A stretch of 64,000 nucleotides of DNA from Pseudolactococcus piscium (GCF_002441695.1 NZ_JXJW01000003.1:62001-126000), one strand, 5' to 3'. Shown: positions 44,931-53,969, numbered from the stretch's first letter. Translations and numbers: made by a program. The notes: generated by a model not told the origin, from the letters alone.

Positions 44931-45674
44931 ATGACATTAAAAATAGAGAATGTGACGGGTGGTTACTTTGGCAACACCGTCTTGAAAGATGTTAGTTTTA
45001 CAGTTAATGATGGCGAACTTGTTGGCCTGATTGGTTTAAATGGGGCTGGTAAGTCGACAACGATTCAAGAAATTATTGGCCTATTAACCCCCTACCAAGG
45101 GCAGATTTCACTAGATGACTTAACAATTACCAAACAAGCAGAAGCTTATCGTCAAAAAATAGGCTTCATTCCAGAGCAACCGGCTCTCTATGAAGAATTG
45201 ACACTTCGTGAACATATAGAAGTGACGGCATTAGCTTATGATGTGGCGATAGATGTTGCGATGGCACGTGCTGACAAATTATTAAAGACCTTTAGATTAT
45301 CGGATAAGTTGGATTGGTTTCCGGCAAATTTTTCCAAGGGAATGAAACAAAAAGTGATGATCATCTGTGCTTTTTTGACAGAACCTTCACTTTATATTAT
45401 CGATGAACCATTTTTAGGTCTCGATCCATTGGCCATTAATGATTTAATCGCCCTAATGCTAGACATGAAAAAATCTGGTGCAGCAATCTTGATGTCAACC
45501 CATATTCTATCAACAGCAGAAAAATTCTGTGATAAATTTATCGTCTTACATGAAGGACAAGTGATTGCGGATGGTGATTTGAAGGCTTTAAGAGAAAAAT
45601 TTAAGTTACCTGATGCGAGTCTTGATGAAATCTATGTTGCCTTGACAGCTGAAAGTTGGCAAGCACATGGCTAA
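44931..45674 (+). CDS. ecsA: ABC transporter ATPase EcsA
   Basis: 247-aa ATPase. Walker A GLNGAGKST, signature FSKGMKQK, Walker B LYIIDEPFLGLD, switch His in STHILS. With EcsB it forms the Ecs exporter linked to protein secretion, peptide pheromone processing and export, and regulated intramembrane proteolysis. It overlaps ecsB by eight bases. Confidence 0.92.
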   Translation: MTLKIENVTGGYFGNTVLKDVSFTVNDGELVGLIGLNGAGKSTTIQEIIGLLTPYQGQISLDDLTITKQAEAYRQKIGFIPEQPALYEELTLREHIEVTALAYDVAIDVAMARADKLLKTFRLSDKLDWFPANFSKGMKQKVMIICAFLTEPSLYIIDEPFLGLDPLAINDLIALMLDMKKSGAAILMSTHILSTAEKFCDKFIVLHEGQVIADGDLKALREKFKLPDASLDEIYVALTAESWQAHG

Positions 45675-46698
45675 AGATATCGAGACGCTATTTGCCATGC
45701 GTCGAGCCAAATGGCGCACGCAAAATCTAAAATACTTAAGATATGTCCTCAATGACCATTTCGTGCTCGTCCTCATGTTCTTGATTGGCTTTTTGGCCTA
45801 TCAGTACGCAGCATTTCTGCAAAAAATGCCTGAACACTGGTTACCGGGTTATCTTATTTCGATTTGTGTGTCCCTATTGATCTTATTTGTTGGACAGTTG
45901 GCGACATTTGTGGAAACTGCAGACCAACAATTTTTGCTTGCAAAGGAACAGTCAGTACAAGTCTATTTAAAAACCGCGGTTAAACGATCAATGGTGCTAC
46001 CAACACTGGTCATTTTTGTAACAGTCATCATCCTATCTCCACTAGTCGCCCTACCTTTACCGGTGGTGCTTGTCTGGATGGCAGGCTTGATAGGTATCAA
46101 ATATGGCTTGCTTTTGAGGCAATCTCAGTCATTCATCGCGCACCAGTTGATCCAATGGCAGCCATTAATTAATTATGAGCGAAATAGACAAAATAAGATA
46201 CTGAAAATTTTTAGCCAGTTCACGGATGTTAAGGGATTAAAGCAAACTGCAAAACGCCGCAAATATTTGGATCGGCTCATCCCCAAATCAAAACAGGCCT
46301 ACGATTATTTATTCATCCGTACGTTTTTGAGAAGTGGTGATTATTTTATGTTGATGTTGCGCTTGACAGGTCTAGGTATCCTGTCCTTGGTCGCAATCGA
46401 TAATGATCTGTTTAGCTTGCTTTTAGCCTTACTATTCAATTACTTACTCGTGTTTCAGCTCCTCCCGATTAGCCAATCTCAGGACTATCAAATGCTAGCA
46501 AGACTTTACCCGATAAAGGCTGATGCCAAAATAGTAGCGGCTGCCTCAGTGATTCGACGATTGATACTCCTGATCAGTGGGTTACAAGTCGTGATTAGTT
46601 TAGTCACCTTTCATGATGTCAGATTAGCCGGTATTTTCATTTTGAGCGGTTTATTTCTAGGGGTTATCTATCCAAAATTAAAGTTAAAAACGAGATGA
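45667..46698 (+). CDS. ecsB: ABC transporter permease EcsB
   Basis: 343-aa membrane protein, with helices near residues 29-47, 56-75, 101-125 and a group after about 230. An N-terminal basic segment (MRRAKWRTQNLKYLRYVLNDH) is typical of EcsB. Pairs with EcsA. No ecsC follows. ATG 45667 lies within the end of ecsA, indicating coupling. Confidence 0.88.
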   Translation: MAKDIETLFAMRRAKWRTQNLKYLRYVLNDHFVLVLMFLIGFLAYQYAAFLQKMPEHWLPGYLISICVSLLILFVGQLATFVETADQQFLLAKEQSVQVYLKTAVKRSMVLPTLVIFVTVIILSPLVALPLPVVLVWMAGLIGIKYGLLLRQSQSFIAHQLIQWQPLINYERNRQNKILKIFSQFTDVKGLKQTAKRRKYLDRLIPKSKQAYDYLFIRTFLRSGDYFMLMLRLTGLGILSLVAIDNDLFSLLLALLFNYLLVFQLLPISQSQDYQMLARLYPIKADAKIVAAASVIRRLILLISGLQVVISLVTFHDVRLAGIFILSGLFLGVIYPKLKLKTR

Positions 46699-46835
46699 CT
46701 CGCATGGCATATGGCTATCATGGGATTGAGAGAAGCGATGTAATCTCAGTTACAGACTCATTAGACTTTGTATGACCATAAGAAAAATGTTGCAATGCTT
46801 TTCTCTAAAAAATCATAAAAAAATGTGGTATGATA

Positions 46836-46945
46836 GAAAAAGCAGAGACGAAGCGTCACTGCAAGATCTGTCACAGGAGTGCTAGTCACCTAACTGTTTT
46901 CTTAAATTCATTGCGGTAAGCCCGCGCATTCGTAAAGGAGTCACT
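46836..46945 (+). promoter_or_regulatory. Structured leader of carbonic anhydrase gene
   Basis: After TGGTATGAT (about 46825-46833) the leader has a perfect hairpin GCAG-A-GACG-AAG-CGTC-A-CTGC (46841-46862), a CTG-TCA-CAG loop, and a GCGG/CCGC stem near 46914. Four GTCAC repeats occur, the last within GGAGTCACT just before ATG. No known riboswitch class was recognised. Confidence 0.5.
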
Positions 46946-47584
46946 ATGATGAAACATCTGGATTACAGGCACCAAGATAAATGGGCGCTTGCTAATAATA
47001 CCTTGATCCCTCAATCACCGATTGATATCCAAAGAGAACAATTGGTTCCTGAAGTTGATACGTCGTTAATGATTTCTCTCCCTCAAGACCAGGAAGTTAT
47101 CGTGAAAGATGCCCCATTTGGGATTCAAATCTATGCAGAAGGTGATTTACAATGGCGTGGTCATGAGTATATGCTCAACCGCTTTCATTTTCATGATGGT
47201 GCAGAGCATTTGATCAATGGCGAGCGACATGCAGCTGAGATTCATTTTGCCTTTGAAAGTGTCGACATCAACCAACTTGTTTTAGCAGTTTTTGTAGATG
47301 TTGATGAAGCTTGTACTGATAATAGCGTTGAAACCTTATTAAATAATCCAAGTAAATTGGTTGCGTTTGACATTAATAAATTATTGCCAAAGAATCATAC
47401 ATTTTGGACATATAAGGGGTCAATGACGACACCACCACTTAACCAAACAGTGACTTGGGTGATTTTGGAAGAACCAATCAAAATCTCACCAGCCGAAAAA
47501 GAACTATTACAAGATAAATTGCGTAGTAATTACCGTAATATCCAAGAATTAAATGACCGAGATGTCTATCGAATTGAAGACTAG
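46946..47584 (+). CDS. Alpha-class carbonic anhydrase, apparently cytoplasmic
   Basis: 212-aa alpha-carbonic anhydrase that interconverts CO2 and bicarbonate. The zinc His come from FHFHDGAEH (about residues 72-80) and AEIHFAF (about 90-96); the conserved MTTPPLNQTVTW (about 156-167) shapes the CO2 pocket, and SPIDI lies near the N-terminus. There is no signal peptide, whereas many bacterial alpha enzymes are exported. Likely supplies bicarbonate for carboxylation or pH balance. It heads a possible unit with the isomerase 32 bases downstream. Confidence 0.92.
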   Translation: MMKHLDYRHQDKWALANNTLIPQSPIDIQREQLVPEVDTSLMISLPQDQEVIVKDAPFGIQIYAEGDLQWRGHEYMLNRFHFHDGAEHLINGERHAAEIHFAFESVDINQLVLAVFVDVDEACTDNSVETLLNNPSKLVAFDINKLLPKNHTFWTYKGSMTTPPLNQTVTWVILEEPIKISPAEKELLQDKLRSNYRNIQELNDRDVYRIED

Positions 47585-47616
47585 TCACACTTAAAAAAGG
47601 AGTAGGAAAACAAAAA

Positions 47617-48075
47617 ATGAAAATTATTATGGCGAGTGACCATGCTGGCGTTGCATTAAAATTAGAAATAAAAGCATTATTGACAGAAATGGGTCATGAG
47701 GTTGAAGATATGGGACCTTACGACACAACGGCAGTAGATTTATCAGATTTTGTTTATCCGGCAGCTCTTAAAGTGAGTCAAGAAAATGTTCGGGGTATCT
47801 TTGTTGATGGTGTAGGGTATGGATCAGCCTTGATTGCTAACCGTATCTACGGCATCGATGCGGTTGTTTGCCAGGATCCATTTTGCGCGAAATTAGCGCG
47901 CCAACATACGGACAGTAATGTCCTTTGTTTAGGTGGTAAAATCATCGGTTCTGCTATCGCCTTAGATATCGTCAACACATGGATGACAACCGATTTCCTT
48001 GCAGAAGAAAAATATATTCGCCGTGTTGAAAAAGTCAAAGCGATTTCAGAAAAACATTTGGTGAAATTGACTTAG
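47617..48075 (+). CDS. RpiB/LacA/LacB-family sugar-phosphate isomerase (LacA-like site)
   Basis: 152-aa isomerase-fold protein: MKIIMASDHAGVALK lead, ARQHTDSNVLCLGG and the C-terminal RRVEKV. At the active site the RpiB motif C-G-T-G-x-G is D-G-V-G-Y-G here, so the catalytic Cys is Asp as in LacA subunits (IDAYGVGS). LacA normally works with LacB, which has the Cys. No LacB or other tagatose pathway gene is in the window. Its own substrate, pentose or galactose phosphate, is open. Confidence 0.85.
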   Translation: MKIIMASDHAGVALKLEIKALLTEMGHEVEDMGPYDTTAVDLSDFVYPAALKVSQENVRGIFVDGVGYGSALIANRIYGIDAVVCQDPFCAKLARQHTDSNVLCLGGKIIGSAIALDIVNTWMTTDFLAEEKYIRRVEKVKAISEKHLVKLT

Positions 48076-48088
48076 TCAGTTAGTAATC

Positions 48089-48127
48089 AAAAAAAGCTTA
48101 GATTTCAGATGAAATCTAAGCTTTTTT
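48089..48127. terminator. Bidirectional terminator rpiB-like/cutC
   Basis: AAAAAAGCTTAGATTTC-AGAT-GAAATCTAAGCTTTTTT, a perfect stem with A and T tracts on both sides, between converging genes. Confidence 0.93.
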
Positions 48128-48129
48128 GA

Positions 48130-48762
48130 TTAACATGTAATGATTTTTGTGCCATGGACATACTGGCTACCAGTCAAATCAGCTACAGATTGGGCAGTTT
48201 CAGCTGAAACGCCACCGCCTGCGAGGATTTGAATGCGACCTGATGCGTGCTTGACTAATTCAGCGATGCGGTCGGTGTTAACAGGCTTATCTAGGCTGTC
48301 ACCATGCATCAGGATTTTGTCAAAACCGAGGTCAACTAAGGTATCAAGCGCAGTTTTTTGTTGGTCATAAGGGATGGCATCAAAGGCCATGTGGAAAGTG
48401 ACTGGTAGGCCTTGACTGGCAATCATCAGGGTTTCTAGGACGTCGATATCTAATTCATTTTCAGGAGTTAAAGCACCAAAGACTAATTCATTGGTACCAG
48501 CTTCTAGCGCCTTTAAAATGTCTGTTTCCATGATACGAACTTCAATAGAATGGTAAACAAAATCACCACCACGTGGGCGAATCATGGTCGCAAATGTCGT
48601 TTTACGTTCGCTAAGGTAGTCGGCTGTTTCTTTGATTACACCATAGCTAGGTGTTGTCCCACCTTGGGCAAGGTTATCACATAGCTCGATGCGCTCAACA
48701 CCAGCTGCTGTCACACGAGGAATATCGGTGAAATTCTCTGCACAAAATTCTCTGATTAACAT
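48130..48762 (-). CDS. cutC: CutC family protein
   Basis: 210-aa TIM-barrel protein of the CutC family, linked to copper homeostasis in some bacteria, though the biochemical role is debated. Signature blocks: RIELCDNLAQGGTTPSYG (residues about 23-40), TMIRPRGGDFVY, FGALTPENELD, LAGGGV. Monocistronic, minus strand, converging with the isomerase gene. Confidence 0.94.
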   Translation of the reverse strand: MLIREFCAENFTDIPRVTAAGVERIELCDNLAQGGTTPSYGVIKETADYLSERKTTFATMIRPRGGDFVYHSIEVRIMETDILKALEAGTNELVFGALTPENELDIDVLETLMIASQGLPVTFHMAFDAIPYDQQKTALDTLVDLGFDKILMHGDSLDKPVNTDRIAELVKHASGRIQILAGGGVSAETAQSVADLTGSQYVHGTKIITC

Positions 48763-48919
48763 ATTTTCTCCAGTTTGGTTTGATTAAGTTATCTTTTTAT
48801 TATACCATATCCTATGCTATAATAAAGGATAGTGTAAACGGCAGACAAGATAAGTAAGCAAGTTTTATTTTGAGTATGTCACCTGACGTTTCCTGTTAAA
48901 AAATCACAAGACTGGAAAA

Positions 48920-49750
48920 ATGATGCTGAAAAAAATTGATAAAGCTGCGCGATACTTGGCGAAAAATAGTCCCTCACTGCGCTGTCCGATTTGCCAGTCA
49001 TCAGTTAAGCTTGATGGCTATGCGCTCATCTGCCAACATGGTCATACCTATAACCTGAATAAAAAGGGAAGTATTAACTTCTTAACGATTAAACCAGATA
49101 CGACCCATTACACCAGAGCCATGTTTGAACCACGTAGGCAACTGATACAAGCGGGGATGTATGCGCCTGTCTTAGCTGAAATTCAAAATAGATTAACTTC
49201 AGGTAATCTGTTAGATGTCGGTAGTGGTGAAGGTAGCTTTTTAAATCTATTAAAGGTTGAAGGCAGTAAGTTTGGCTTTGATATCGCGCGTGATGGGATC
49301 AATATGGCCAGTGAGTATACAGAACTAGAGGCTTTCTTTAGTTTGGCTGATTTGACCAATTTACCTTTTTCAGATCAGGCCATGGGGACTGTCTTAAATA
49401 TCTTTACCCCGTCAAATTATCGAGAATTCAAGCGTGTTTTGACAGATGATGGACAAGTGATTAAAGTGATTCCAGACCAATTTTACTTGCAAGAGTTACG
49501 GACGGCATTTGGCATGGCAGTTGACTATGATAATCAGGAGGTCATCCGTAAATTTGCTGAAAACTTTCCGGATTATACACAAAAAGAAGTCAAATATACG
49601 TTTGAACTGCCACCGCAGTTACGCAACGCTTTCTTATCCATGAGCCCACTAGAATGGCAAGTTTCTGCTTCAGAAAAGGCAAGGATTGCCCAAAATCCAC
49701 CACAAGTGGCAACCATTCATGTCCAAATTTTACAAGGGAAAAAGTCTTGA
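48920..49750 (+). CDS. rlmA: 23S rRNA (guanine-N1)-methyltransferase RlmA
   Basis: 276-aa SAM-dependent methyltransferase. The N-terminal zinc finger has CPIC...C..GH (residues about 21-42, with KGSINFL following), and the SAM loop LLDVGSGEGSFL lies near residue 96. The RlmA(II)/TlrB type modifies G748 in helix 35 of 23S rRNA in Gram-positives; some relatives confer tylosin resistance. TlrB or RlmA identity cannot be separated here. A terminator overlaps its stop. Confidence 0.92.
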   Translation: MMLKKIDKAARYLAKNSPSLRCPICQSSVKLDGYALICQHGHTYNLNKKGSINFLTIKPDTTHYTRAMFEPRRQLIQAGMYAPVLAEIQNRLTSGNLLDVGSGEGSFLNLLKVEGSKFGFDIARDGINMASEYTELEAFFSLADLTNLPFSDQAMGTVLNIFTPSNYREFKRVLTDDGQVIKVIPDQFYLQELRTAFGMAVDYDNQEVIRKFAENFPDYTQKEVKYTFELPPQLRNAFLSMSPLEWQVSASEKARIAQNPPQVATIHVQILQGKKS

Positions 49751-49775
49751 CACAAAATAGTGTGTCAAGGTTTTT
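49746..49775 (+). terminator. Terminator after rlmA, abutting mtlA promoter
   Basis: CTTGACACA-AAATAG-TGTGTCAAG then G and five T. It ends two bases before the mtlA -35 box; the same layout occurs before mtlF. Confidence 0.88.
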
Positions 49776-49776
49776 A

Positions 49777-49805
49777 TTTACCTTCGTTTTGCAAACGGTT
49801 ACAAT
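49777..49805 (+). promoter_or_regulatory. mtlA promoter with cre site
   Basis: TTTACC, 17 bases, TACAAT. TTGCAAACGGTTACA (49789-49803) matches the CcpA cre consensus WTGNAANCGNWNNCW at all positions and covers the -10 box, predicting glucose repression. Confidence 0.88.
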
Positions 49806-49907
49806 TGAGATGTGAAGTAAGGATATCTTAAATCAACACCCTGTATTTTTTATTCATAAGCATGATGGACAAGCTATCCTGAAAAAAATGTTCACAAGGA
49901 GAATAAT

Positions 49908-51779
49908 ATGAACGAAGAAAAAGCTAAATTTAGCTTAAAAGTAGCGGTACAACGTATCGGATCTGCTTTGTCAAGCATGGTGATGCCTAATATTCCTATC
50001 TTAATTGCATGGGGGGTTATCACAACTTTATTTATTGGAGATGGGTGGTTACCTAATCCACAATTTGCCTTGCTAGTTGGGCCAATGCTTGCCTATCTGA
50101 TTCCGATTATGATCGGGTATACGGGTGGTAAAAATGTCTATGACCATCGTGGTGGTGTCGTTGGTGCGATTGCAACAATGGGTGCAATCGTTGCGACTCA
50201 AGGATCAATTCCATTTTTAAATACTGTTTCAGGTATGGATCCATCAAGTACTAACTTTGTAAGTGGCTTTAAAGATGCCGTCGCAAGTAGAGGGACAGAT
50301 GTCCCAATGATTTTAGCAGCTATGATTTTAGGACCACTTGGTGCTTGGGTAATCAAGAAATTTGATGCTTGGGCACAGCCTAAAGTCAAGGCAGGACTTG
50401 AAATGCTGGTTAACAACTTTTCAGCTGGTTTGATCGGGTTTGCCATGGCACTGATTGCCAATAAAGTTGTTGGACCAATCATTGAAGCCTTGACAAAAGT
50501 AATGGCACATGGGGTTGATTTTCTCATTTCAAATCATTTAATCCCACTGGCTAACCTATTTATTGAACCTGCAAAAATTCTCTTCCTGAATAATGCCATT
50601 AACCATGGGATCTTAACACCGCTTGGGACTGAACAAGTCTTGAAAACAGGTAAATCTCTACTCTTCTTACTAGAAGCGAATCCTGGTCCTGGTCTTGGTG
50701 TGCTACTCGCTTTCTGGTTCTTTGGTAAAGGATCTGCAAAAGCAACTGCACCTGGTGCGATTATCATCCACTTTATCGGTGGGATTCACGAAATTTACTT
50801 CCCTTATGTCATGATGAAACCAGCTTTATTTGGTGCAGTTATGGCTGGTGGTGTGACTGGTACTTTCGTAAATAACATGTTAGGCAGTGGCCTTAAAGCA
50901 CCAGCTTCTCCGGGGTCAATCATTGCGATTCTATCGATGACACCAAAAGGGATTGGTAGCTTTGCGGCCGTTCTTGCAGGTGTTATTTCAGCCGCAGTTG
51001 TCTCTTTCTTTGTCTCAGCGTTAATACTTAAAAATGATAAATCAATGGTTGATGACTCAACACTTGAGGCAGCTCAAGCAGAACTTGCTTCAAATAAAGC
51101 GGTTGCCAAAGGACAAACTCAAGTTGCAACTGATACAGCGATTGTTGCAACTCATATTAAACACATCATCTTTGCCTGTGATGCGGGTATGGGCTCATCA
51201 GCGATGGGTGCTTCTATCTTGCGCGATAAGGTCAAAAAAGCAGGTCTTACGATTGATGTGACAAATCGCGCGATCGCTAATCTAACGGATGCGGCTGATA
51301 CACTCGTTGTGACACAAGAAGAACTTGCGCCACGTGCAGCACAAATGGCACCAAGTTCAACACGAGTTGCCGTATCCAACTTCTTAAATTCACCTAAATA
51401 TGAAGCAATCATTACTAGTCTAACTGGTAGTCAGACAGCTGATCAAGTTGTAGCTGCCCAAGATGACGTCACAAATGAAATTGACTTGAATTTGATTGAT
51501 GAAGTTGTCTTTGCACACGATGCGACAGCCATTGGTAGTGCGACCATGGGTAAGGAAACGATTAACGCCATCTTCAAGAATAATGGTGTGAAAATTCCTG
51601 TTTCAGATGTTGAATTCTTGGCATTATCAGCCTATAATGCAGCCAATATCGTTGTTGTTGTCACCCAGGGTAATTTAGATAAGGCCAAACACTATGCACC
51701 CAATGCCCAATATCTGAGTGTAGATAGTTTGATCACCACACATGAGTATGATAAAATGGTGGCGAGAATGAAGAAGTGA
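49908..51779 (+). CDS. mtlA: Mannitol PTS EIICB component with extra EIIB-like domain
   Basis: 623-aa mannitol permease-phosphotransferase. The EIIC membrane domain (about residues 12-380) has the mannitol-type GIHEIYFPYVMMKP. EIIB follows, with the phospho-Cys in IFACDAGMGSSAMG (about 422-435). After it comes a second, similar domain (about residues 528-623): VVFAHDATAIGSATMG replaces the Cys loop with His-Asp, and NIVVVVTQ mirrors the first domain's TLVVTQ. EIIA is separate (mtlF). Length exceeds the usual EIICB of about 470-590. Confidence 0.95.
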   Translation: MNEEKAKFSLKVAVQRIGSALSSMVMPNIPILIAWGVITTLFIGDGWLPNPQFALLVGPMLAYLIPIMIGYTGGKNVYDHRGGVVGAIATMGAIVATQGSIPFLNTVSGMDPSSTNFVSGFKDAVASRGTDVPMILAAMILGPLGAWVIKKFDAWAQPKVKAGLEMLVNNFSAGLIGFAMALIANKVVGPIIEALTKVMAHGVDFLISNHLIPLANLFIEPAKILFLNNAINHGILTPLGTEQVLKTGKSLLFLLEANPGPGLGVLLAFWFFGKGSAKATAPGAIIIHFIGGIHEIYFPYVMMKPALFGAVMAGGVTGTFVNNMLGSGLKAPASPGSIIAILSMTPKGIGSFAAVLAGVISAAVVSFFVSALILKNDKSMVDDSTLEAAQAELASNKAVAKGQTQVATDTAIVATHIKHIIFACDAGMGSSAMGASILRDKVKKAGLTIDVTNRAIANLTDAADTLVVTQEELAPRAAQMAPSSTRVAVSNFLNSPKYEAIITSLTGSQTADQVVAAQDDVTNEIDLNLIDEVVFAHDATAIGSATMGKETINAIFKNNGVKIPVSDVEFLALSAYNAANIVVVVTQGNLDKAKHYAPNAQYLSVDSLITTHEYDKMVARMKK

Positions 51780-51842
51780 TAAGGGTTTGGTGAGCTTTCT
51801 GAGAAAAATCACGATTCCCGCTAAGATGAGTGATTTGATAGG

Positions 51843-51863
51843 AACCCGCTAATGCGGGTTTTT
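51843..51863 (+). terminator. Terminator between mtlA and mtlR
   Basis: AACCCGC-TAAT-GCGGGTT plus T-run. mtlR must rely on read-through or its own weak promoter. Confidence 0.85.
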
Positions 51864-51941
51864 ATCGAGCAAGGGAGGAGAACAAAGCCTTACCGCTCAA
51901 TCGTTTTATTGCGCGATTGCTTAACCATTCAAGGAGTTAGT

Positions 51942-53900
51942 ATGTTAGTCACAAAACGTGAACAAGAAATTATTAATGCAATCGTCAAGAAAGGAAAAGT
52001 TAGTATTACTGAACTTCTTGATGTGGTTGGTGTGAGTCGGCGGACACTTTACCGCGATTTACAGAATTTACAACAATTTTTACCAAGATATCAAGTAAAC
52101 TTGATAAAAAAAGATAATTTTTATCAGTTGGTAGGTGATCTATCACATTTAATCAATCGACAAGTTGTTGACGCATTTAGTCAGACAGAACGCCATTTTA
52201 TGGAATTAATTCTGTTAATTTTTGAACAAGGCAAACTCACGACATTCATGGATAAGTTTGCAATCAGCCAGCCAACGGCTACAAACGATATTCGGGTCAT
52301 TGAAGATAATCTTGCCTTTACTGGCGCAGGTCTTGTTCGTGAAGGCGGACTAGCTGTTATTGCAAGTGAATATAGTAAGCGAACCTTACTGGTGTCGAGT
52401 CTAGTCAGTAACTTATCTACAAGTGATATTTTTAAGTTTAATGTACACATTTATGCCAATAATAAAATAGCCCAGCTCTTTGATCAAGCCAATTTTGAAC
52501 GTACCACACAAGCCTTTCAACGCTCAAAATTGACACAAATTTCTGATCGAACACAAGGCGTGCTACGCCTATTTTTCATCGTGACACTGGAAAGGATCAG
52601 CCAGGGACGGTTAATCGAGAATCATTATCATTTTCATCCGTCAAAGGATGCCCTAGACTTGGTAACACGGATTGTACAAAACTTGGATGAGGCAAGGCTT
52701 AATCTACCTGAGATTATTTATTTAGCTAATATGGCTGATGTGTTGCATTTCGATAAAGGTGGGAATTTTCTGTTCAATGAAAAATATGATACTAGTTTTT
52801 CATATAAGGTCCGACAACTGATAGCAGATGTTGGTAGTAAAAGTGGTTTGAATTTTAGTCTGGATGATAAAATTTTTGCCATACTTAATACCCACCTAAG
52901 GAGTAGTTTTACAGTGCCGCAACTTTTTTCTGATGAAAAAAATGAGCTGATATCTCGTATTCAAGATGAGCAGTCCAGCCTATTTCAGATTGTCGGTGAA
53001 ACCTTAGTCACTGTCTTTGAGAAAAGGTTTGCCAATCAAGAAATTGCTTTGGTAACCCTACATTTTGTGGCAACGCTAGAAAGTTCAAATCGTGTATTTC
53101 CGATGAATGCACTTCTGGTAACCAGTCGGGGACGCGTGTCTATGGCGTTTTTGGCGCGTAAGCTTCAAACACAATTTCCCTTTATCAGGTCAATCAAAAT
53201 CGTACAAGTCAGCCAGCTAGAGACTGATATGTTTGCTTATTTTGATATTGTTTTCACTACTGAAGCGTTGGATGACAGCTATCAGGTAGGTGGCAAGCTG
53301 ATAAAAATTGCTGCCAATCTCGCCCTATCTAATCTATCGGAGATGACGCATGATATTCGCTTGATCAGAAATCAAAGCAAGCCTAGAGATTTTTCTGAAG
53401 TGCCAGCAGAAAACACCCTTGATTTTCAAGACTTCTTTGTCAAAAGTCAGGTCATCTTACAAAATTTTAGCTTATCTAAACTTGATAATTCAAGTGATTT
53501 TGATGCAACCCTTTACGAGCTGATGCAGGAAGACAATCTGATCGACTGGGAATTGTTGGAACGGTTTAAGCGCACGTCATTTGGTATTCCCGAAACGAAT
53601 CTTGCCCTGATTCATGGTGTTTCTGCTCGTGTCAAACGCCCTGAGTTTAAAATTTTTGAACTAAGTCAGCCAATTGACGTGATGGGGATGGACAAGCAAG
53701 TGATGTCAGCCAACCGTGTCTTATTTCTGACAGCACCACAAACAGTAGATGACGTTTATACGTATATATTAGGTAAGATTTCTAGTTCTATCATCGAGAA
53801 TACCCTCTATACGGTCATTTATAGCTCAGGAAATTTTGATATCATCTATGAGTTACTGAGCAAAATCATTAACGATAGTTTTGCCAAATATGATAAATAA
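51942..53900 (+). CDS. mtlR: Mannitol operon activator MtlR
   Basis: 652-aa PTS-regulated activator. N-terminal helix-turn-helix (LDVVGVSRRTLYRDLQNLQ, about residues 25-43), a second Mga-like helix-turn-helix, two PRD domains (about 180-400), a GatB-type EIIB-like domain and a C-terminal EIIA-like domain (about 500-652). Phosphorylation by PTS proteins sets activity in the family. Start 51942 was chosen because AAGGAG lies 5-6 bases upstream; an earlier in-frame ATG overlaps the terminator and has no ribosome site. Confidence 0.94.
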   Translation: MLVTKREQEIINAIVKKGKVSITELLDVVGVSRRTLYRDLQNLQQFLPRYQVNLIKKDNFYQLVGDLSHLINRQVVDAFSQTERHFMELILLIFEQGKLTTFMDKFAISQPTATNDIRVIEDNLAFTGAGLVREGGLAVIASEYSKRTLLVSSLVSNLSTSDIFKFNVHIYANNKIAQLFDQANFERTTQAFQRSKLTQISDRTQGVLRLFFIVTLERISQGRLIENHYHFHPSKDALDLVTRIVQNLDEARLNLPEIIYLANMADVLHFDKGGNFLFNEKYDTSFSYKVRQLIADVGSKSGLNFSLDDKIFAILNTHLRSSFTVPQLFSDEKNELISRIQDEQSSLFQIVGETLVTVFEKRFANQEIALVTLHFVATLESSNRVFPMNALLVTSRGRVSMAFLARKLQTQFPFIRSIKIVQVSQLETDMFAYFDIVFTTEALDDSYQVGGKLIKIAANLALSNLSEMTHDIRLIRNQSKPRDFSEVPAENTLDFQDFFVKSQVILQNFSLSKLDNSSDFDATLYELMQEDNLIDWELLERFKRTSFGIPETNLALIHGVSARVKRPEFKIFELSQPIDVMGMDKQVMSANRVLFLTAPQTVDDVYTYILGKISSSIIENTLYTVIYSSGNFDIIYELLSKIINDSFAKYDK

Positions 53901-53906
53901 GCGTTA

Positions 53907-53940
53907 AGCCTTGTCACAAAAAAATGTGACAAGGCTTTTA
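53907..53940 (+). terminator. Terminator after mtlR, abutting mtlF promoter
   Basis: AGCCTTGTCACA-AAAAAA-TGTGACAAGGCT then TTTA, ending at the mtlF -35 box. Sequence and position echo the terminator before mtlA. Confidence 0.88.
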
Positions 53941-53969
53941 TTTACAGCGTTTTGGGAAGCGATTACAAT
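53941..53969 (+). promoter_or_regulatory. mtlF promoter with cre-like site
   Basis: TTTACA, 17 bases, TACAAT. TGGGAAGCGATTACA (53953-53967) matches cre with one mismatch and covers the -10 box, as at mtlA. Confidence 0.82.
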
